Assembly (NCBI GenBank): GCA_033182465.1
Contig: CP137324.1
Span: 2,356,001-2,420,000, forward strand
DNA length: 64,000 nucleotides
Origin: Sanghuangporus weigelae
Taxonomy: Eukaryota > Basidiomycota > Agaricomycetes > Hymenochaetales > Hymenochaetaceae
Reading direction: 5' to 3'
In this document: piece by piece, positions 59,765-64,000 of the stretch
Position numbering within the stretch: the first letter of the stretch is position 1
Layout: the number at the start of each line of letters is the position of its first letter
Translations under genes and position numbers: made by a program
The notes under the pieces: generated by a model
What the model saw: the letters and a program-made list of their open reading frames with translations, nothing else
Databases searched by the model: none
What the model was told of the DNA's origin: nothing

Positions 59765-60239
59765 CTTCAGAAGTGCCTTGTAGTCCATATTCTATTCTAT
59801 AGACTGTACTTCGACCAGAAACAGCAACTACGACCTTTTTGCCCCCTTGATAAGTGAGAGATGTACATCATGTACTGGCTCCGAAGTGGACGAGAAACCG
59901 ACAGAAGGAACTTTCCGATAACGTATTATATAACCCCTAAAATTTTCAGCTTCAACGTGTTGTAGTGCACTGGCTCCTCCTGTGCCAGTACACTCATACT
60001 ATGGCTCCCTCTTACTGCAGATACCATATCCCAGCACTGCCGACACCTGAGAGTGTGAGGGCACACTCCTATTGCACTCGGGACATCATTTGAGCACGTA
60101 TCCATTGATTCCAGCACACGTACTGTACTGCGGCGCCCTCCTATGACCCAAATCGATCCGCCGATGGCTCCCCGACACTCAGACAGGTCCGCCGACAGCT
60201 CCTACCCAGCACCAGGCACTATAGGACACATCCCTCAGT
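59765..60239. other. Intergenic, no gene seen
   Basis: Left border of the degenerate repeat region. Only short frames, with no coding character. Confidence 0.35.
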
Positions 60240-61700
60240 GACTACGTGCCGCCGATCTTATGATTTACCATACGTACAGCCGTGCGGCAACTCTGGATGC
60301 CTCCGAGTCGGCCCCCCTTGGCGCCGATCAATGCGGCGGACACTCAGACATCCTCAGGTACCCTCGCCGACGCCTCCTACAGCTTACCAAGCAGTCCCCC
60401 ATTGTCTAGGGAGCTATATATTGTCATATGTGCTTACATGCCTCATTACGATGTATCTGCCACCAGTCCGGCAGTCCCCCACAGCACTGCCGCTCCGGCC
60501 ACTCATATTAGTCACTAGGGATCGCCCACACTCTGTATTGAGTGCCGCCGATGCATCGGACACCTCAGGGACATCAGCTGATGCGCCCTTTGTCTCATAT
60601 ACGCGATATCAGCCTCCGATCATCGGTTCCGATGTTTCCCGACTTCCCCCCAACGCGGCGGCCCCCATTAGACCATGTATGGAAGGTAGGCATGTGGTAC
60701 ATCGGCGTGCCAAGCCACCGACTCGCGCCGCCAAGCCCAACTCCGCTGGTGCCCGTATTATTGCAGATACTCGATATTCCATGCTATTGGACGCCCCCCT
60801 CACGTTGCCGCTCTCAGATTTCACCTGGGCGCTCCGGCAGCGGCCCTTGGCGACCCAGATGACTCAGGAGATGTTGTCAGACAGTAGGATGTGTCGGCGA
60901 CAGCAGTAGAGTATATATAGAGCTTATACTAGCTTGTAGACAGAAGGGATTCCAAGCCTAGCAAGGATTTTAAGAGCATGTACCAGACCGAGCACCAGAG
61001 TTCGAGATATCCCTCACTCTGAGTCTCCCCTCATGTACTGAGCCTCCCCCTTGACTATATACTATCCTTGACATCTCCTCTTGTTTGACTCCACATTCTA
61101 CTTGCCTTCGCCGCCTCCGGTACGCCTCTGCCGCTCTGACGTTCAGTGATCCGGCGCCCCTCTATTCGACGTCGGCGACCCTTCGGCGACCCAGGCTTCT
61201 CATCAGACTCCCCTTCGGCGTCCTTTCCAGCCTTTCACTCCAGTTTATCCCATATATTGATCTTATACGGTCTTTTCCTTTCATCTATCGCGTTTACGCT
61301 ACTGCGGCGGATTCCTGCGGCCTCCCCCTCAGTCCGGCACCCCTCTATTCGACGTCGGCGGCCATCCGACGACCCAGGCATCCTATCAGACGACCCAGCG
61401 GCACCTTCTCCAGCCACTCACTCCATTTTATCCTTTATATTCATCTTATACACTTCATACCTTCCTGTGGCCGAGTTTATACCACATCGGCAGCCTCTTG
61501 TGATCCCCCCTTTTGAGCGGCGGCCCTGTTATCCTATTCCCTTTATCCAGCGGCATCCTTAGACCCATCCATTACGTCTCCGACGGTTCCTGGCACCTGC
61601 CGGGTAGTAGGTCTTTGAGAGTCTGATAGCGTCGGCATCCCATTTTTGGAGGTCCCTTCATACATTCAGCACCCTTAGTAGGACGGACATCTGTAGCACC
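60240..61700. repeat. Degenerate GC-rich repeat region
   Basis: This stretch is made of recurring, diverged CGGCG/CCGACG units such as cggcgacccag and ccgccgatg, with gactcagg-like ends. The clearest tandem pair lies at about 61151-61333 and 61334-61516. Both contain ccctctattcgacgtcggcg, then acccaggc(t/a)tc, then a shared catattgatcttata-like end, giving a period of about 183 bases. Frames across the region are Pro/Ser-rich repeats on all strands and do not look like genes. It may be an old satellite or the body of an unknown transposon. Confidence 0.6.
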
Positions 61701-62224
61701 TTCAGATACGACACCGCCGACCGACAGCGTCACCATTAGCTTCGTCAGGAAAAAGTCTTAGTTATAGTATTAGATTGCAATCAGATAATATGGCCAAAAT
61801 AATCAGAATATGCAAAACCAAGTGCTATCGGACTGTTTCTGACCTCTGATTAGGAAATCTCAAGCAAAGGTTTCGTAAATACACAAAATTTGTAGATAAG
61901 TACAAATGTTGTCAGAATGTACAAGTATGGTCAACGATTACAAACAAGCAGATCCGATTATTTCTGACCTCAGATCCCATATACCGTTAATAGAGATGCC
62001 GATCTCGCCGATCACTAGAGTACATTACAACCTAATAAAACTTGATGCAATGGTCGATATCTCTATTCATGCTTTGCATACAGTTCATTTCAATTATCAC
62101 GCATATAAAATACAACTAAATCATTTCTATTTCAGTGTGATATATTAGATACAAATTAGTGTATTACAGGTCCAGGAGAGCAGAATCGAAGTCAGTGCAA
62201 TAGAAACACATTGTTAGTCAGTCG
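61701..62224. other. AT-rich spacer, no gene seen
   Basis: An AT-rich stretch between the degenerate repeats and the truncated gene. ATCAGATAA occurs at about 61789 but has no gene behind it and is probably chance. Confidence 0.35.
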
Positions 62225-62226
62225 AG

Positions 62227-62232
62227 CCAGAA

Positions 62233-62269
<37 letters not shown>

Positions 62270-62273
62270 CAGA
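62227..62273. repeat. CCAGAG hexanucleotide microsatellite
   Basis: About seven to eight copies of ccagag in a row, with one ccagaa variant at each end. It lies downstream of the stop codon of the truncated minus-strand gene, so it is probably not translated. Confidence 0.9.
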
Positions 62274-62330
62274 AAGTGACCAGCTGAATTAGTGAAGCAC
62301 CAGGATGAAAAGCATGTAAGCCGATAATAA

Positions 62331-62419
62331 TCACAATTGCGAAGGGAAAGTGTTCCAACTGTACTGTGAGTCTGGTTGAGTTTGACTTGGAGCCCCAGGT
62401 TTGTTAACTTCTTCAGGAT

Positions 62420-62451
<32 letters not shown>

Positions 62452-63154
62452 TCTGAGTCATTCTCATCGCACTCGTTGTCGTCATCGTCCTCGATGGAGG
62501 CCAGCATGTTCGTGAAGGATGTCTCGTTGTTCTCGTCTTCCTCGTGTTCCTGAGGGTCGTCTTCTTGAGGTGGCCTGAATACTTTGCTGAGAAAGTTTGT
62601 AATAAAGAATAAAAGTAATACGAAGTAATAAAATATGCCACGTACTCGTTCCACCACTGTAGCGTCTCCTTTACCCATTTCACATCCCTCTTCTTGAAAA
62701 AGCCGCAAATTTCGTAATAGAAAGCCTTAGTGTTAAAGCTTTTGTCCCACTCTCCCTACAAATCGAGTGTAGAAAGATAATGACGGGTCTAAATAAACAG
62801 TAGTTAGCAAGGACTATTGATACAGGATAGAAAAAACTCACCTGAATGCATGCATATGCTATCATCTCGGGGGTAACTTTGTTCTGTCCTGTGATCCTAG
62901 CATTCCCAGGGCACGTCGTGCGTTTTCTGCCCGGTTGATCTTCTAAAGCGGAGCTCGGGCTCGTAAAAATCTGTTTGCAGACCTGAAAAAGAATGTTCGG
63001 TAAGCGAACACGCAGGCCAGGAACTGAGAATGGAATATGGAACTCAACTTACACGGACGGGCATATGGCCTCTTAGCAAGGTCTTCTTGGCGCTGCACGG
63101 ACGGTAGCCCTCCACGTCAAACATGAAGGCTGGCATTGACTTGTGATCAATCAC
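62331..63154 (-). pseudogene. DUF6698-like protein gene, cut by an LTR element
   Basis: On the minus strand the gene reads MPAFMFDVEGYRPCSAKKT, then LLRGHMPVR. After an intron come VCKQIFTSPSSALED, NARITGQNKVTPEMIAYAC, then SFNTKAFYYEICGFFKKR and WVKETLQWWN. It ends with an acidic tail (PPQEDDPQEHEEDENN) and a stop at 62331. The IFTSPSSA, TPEMIAYAC and WVKETLQWWN blocks match, from memory, an expanded agaricomycete family usually called DUF6698. Splices close in phase (donor GTACGT near 62643, acceptor CTCAG near 62592, donor GTGAGT near 62840). The N-terminal part stops abruptly at 63154, where the LTR begins, so the gene is broken by insertion. Function unknown. Confidence 0.6.
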
Positions 63155-63608
63155 TGTTAGGCGGCGAGACTAACAGACGTTGATCTCGAGGCGGCCAACA
63201 CAACAACAAACAACAGGCTAAACGCGAGTTGCCGAGCTAGACGCAAGCTATGTCGAAGTGAAGGTAAGTAGACTACTAGGATAAACAAATACAGGAGTAG
63301 GTACCTATGTCGAAGTGAAGGTAAGTAGAATAGAAAGACAAGGAGACAAAGGAGTCAATCTAGCTACTTATATACACTTTGAACATGTGAAAGGTCTACT
63401 CTAATAAGGAATCACATGATGAAGGAGTGGAGTGATTAGTGAGCGTCTTAGTCGGAAGGAACGGATTTAGTCATGGTGTATGAGTAAAGATGAATAAGCC
63501 ATGATGGAGCGAACGGGATTAGTAAAAACAGATGAGTAATGTAAAAAGAAGAATACTAAAATAAATGATGACGTAATAAAAGAAAAGGAAAATGTTCAAG
63601 TCCTAACA
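63155..63608 (-). mobile_element. 3' LTR of the Ty3/gypsy retrotransposon
   Basis: The 454-base LTR, read on the minus strand, starts TGTTAGG at 63608 and ends CCTAACA at 63155, a perfect 7-base inverted terminal pair with the usual TG...CA. A purine-rich tract (AAGGGGGGGTGA, 63620-63609) immediately precedes it, as expected for the polypurine tract. The LTR contains a 24-base direct repeat, CTATGTCGAAGTGAAGGTAA and four more bases, at about 63248 and 63304. The target-site bases next to it are ATCAC (63150-63154); the partner copy would be beyond the window. Confidence 0.85.
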
Positions 63609-64000
63609 TCACCCCCCCTTCAAGGTTGGGCGTCCCGACCAACCACAGTATCCTTCTGATGTTGTGAGTTTATACATTGCGCGAAGACTTTGACGAGGTA
63701 TTGACAACTTCCTTGGAGCACCAGGATGCTTTTGATAAAATTCTTTGACTGCTTCCTTAGCATTATCTCCAATGTCCGATTCTGGTTGCCATGTTGCTTC
63801 ATCATACCCGACCCACTTGATGAGGAATTGAAGCTTTCCTCTGTGCAGACGCGAGTCAAGTATTTCTTGTACCTCATATTCTTCTTCGTCCTCAACAATA
63901 ACAGGTGGTGGTGGCGGAGGTTTCCTTTGAGACTCGAAAGACGGTTCGACGGCTGGTTTGAGTAAGACTTCGTTGAAGACGGGGTGTACTTGTTTCCATG
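63609..64000 (-). CDS. Ty3/gypsy polyprotein, integrase end with chromodomain
   Basis: The gene runs in from the right edge on the minus strand. It reads WKQVHPVFNEVLLKP, which is the end of the integrase region (VHPVF-x4-L-x-P). A Pro-rich and acidic linker (VIVEDEEEYEVQEILDS) follows. A chromodomain comes next: LHRGKLQFLIKWVGY, then ATWQPESDIGDNAKEAVKEF with the aromatic W-x-G/W-Q pattern. It ends SGRPTLKGG with a stop at 63609. This layout is that of chromoviruses, a clade of Ty3/gypsy retrotransposons whose chromodomain steers integration to particular chromatin. No stop or shift is seen in the visible part. Confidence 0.9.
   Translation of the reverse strand, partial: WKQVHPVFNEVLLKPAVEPSFESQRKPPPPPPVIVEDEEEYEVQEILDSRLHRGKLQFLIKWVGYDEATWQPESDIGDNAKEAVKEFYQKHPGAPRKLSIPRQSLRAMYKLTTSEGYCGWSGRPTLKGG

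Noticed and set aside
60238-61562. Several Pro/Ser-rich frames up to 223 codons
   Set aside because: They are open only because of the degenerate GC-rich repeats and are open on several frames at once.
61787-61795. ATCAGATAA iron-GATA string
   Set aside because: No gene lies downstream; about one such string is expected by chance in the window.
62192-62683. 163-codon minus-strand frame ending in a Leu/Trp or Leu/Ala run
   Set aside because: It crosses the CCAGAG microsatellite and is out of phase with the acidic tail that splices correctly to the conserved part.
1-64000. tRNA, rRNA, CRISPR or prokaryotic operon features
   Set aside because: I looked for T-arm (GGTTCRANYCC) cores, spaced direct repeats and Shine-Dalgarno-led gene runs and found none that held up by eye.

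Overview
The window is nuclear DNA of a filamentous fungus, almost certainly an agaricomycete (Basidiomycota). Genes are split by many 49-60-base introns with GTRNGT-like donors and YAG acceptors. It carries families typical of mushrooms: a SAT-KS-AT-PT-ACP-ACP-TE polyketide synthase of the orsellinate-synthase architecture, a DUF6533-type membrane protein, a MUB1/SamB MYND protein, GH79, a chromodomain Ty3/gypsy element and a DUF6698-like repetitive gene. There are no ribosome binding sites, operons or CRISPR arrays.

Layout. 0-6 kb: the 3' end of a C2H2 zinc-finger gene (+), an unrecognised multi-exon gene (-), a small Ser/Arg-rich gene (+) and homogentisate 1,2-dioxygenase (-). 6.9-7.7 kb: a foldback transposon with long inverted arms. 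8.2-15.4 kb: a complete non-reducing PKS (-, eight exons, 2,263 aa). 16-18 kb: a decayed coding remnant (-) and a small C2H2-like gene (+). 18.8-22.8 kb: a PMC1-type Ca2+-ATPase (-, six exons, 1,240 aa). 24.2-26.4 kb: a siderophore-iron transporter (-) with an iron-GATA site in its promoter. 27-32 kb: a DUF4112 protein (-), a Tyr/Pro-rich protein (+) and a secreted GH79 enzyme (-). 32.9-34.4 kb: a paralogue of the first C2H2 gene (-). 35.5-40.4 kb: a DUF6533-type membrane protein and a 14-TM MFS efflux pump (both -). 41-45 kb: a hAT-type MITE with a perfect 8-bp target duplication, plus unrecognised coding-like DNA. 46.9-49.5 kb: two genes of unknown function (+). 49.5-54.7 kb: a gene-poor stretch. 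54.7-58.1 kb: MUB1/SamB (+). 58.6-64 kb: a repeat-rich end with a decayed Tc1/mariner element, about 183-bp degenerate repeats, and the 3' end of a chromodomain Ty3/gypsy retrotransposon whose LTR has broken into a DUF6698-like gene.

How the genes relate. The first 40 kb looks like a loose cluster of metabolism and transport genes: polyketide synthesis, tyrosine breakdown, siderophore and drug transport, Ca2+ pumping and two related zinc-finger regulators. However, no tailoring enzyme (P450, oxidase, methyltransferase) sits next to the PKS, so a true biosynthetic cluster is not shown. For the fully solved genes I derived exon junctions from frame and splice-site consistency; the exon phases close exactly for the PKS, the Ca2+-ATPase, MUB1, DUF4112, the MFS pump and the 46.9-kb gene.
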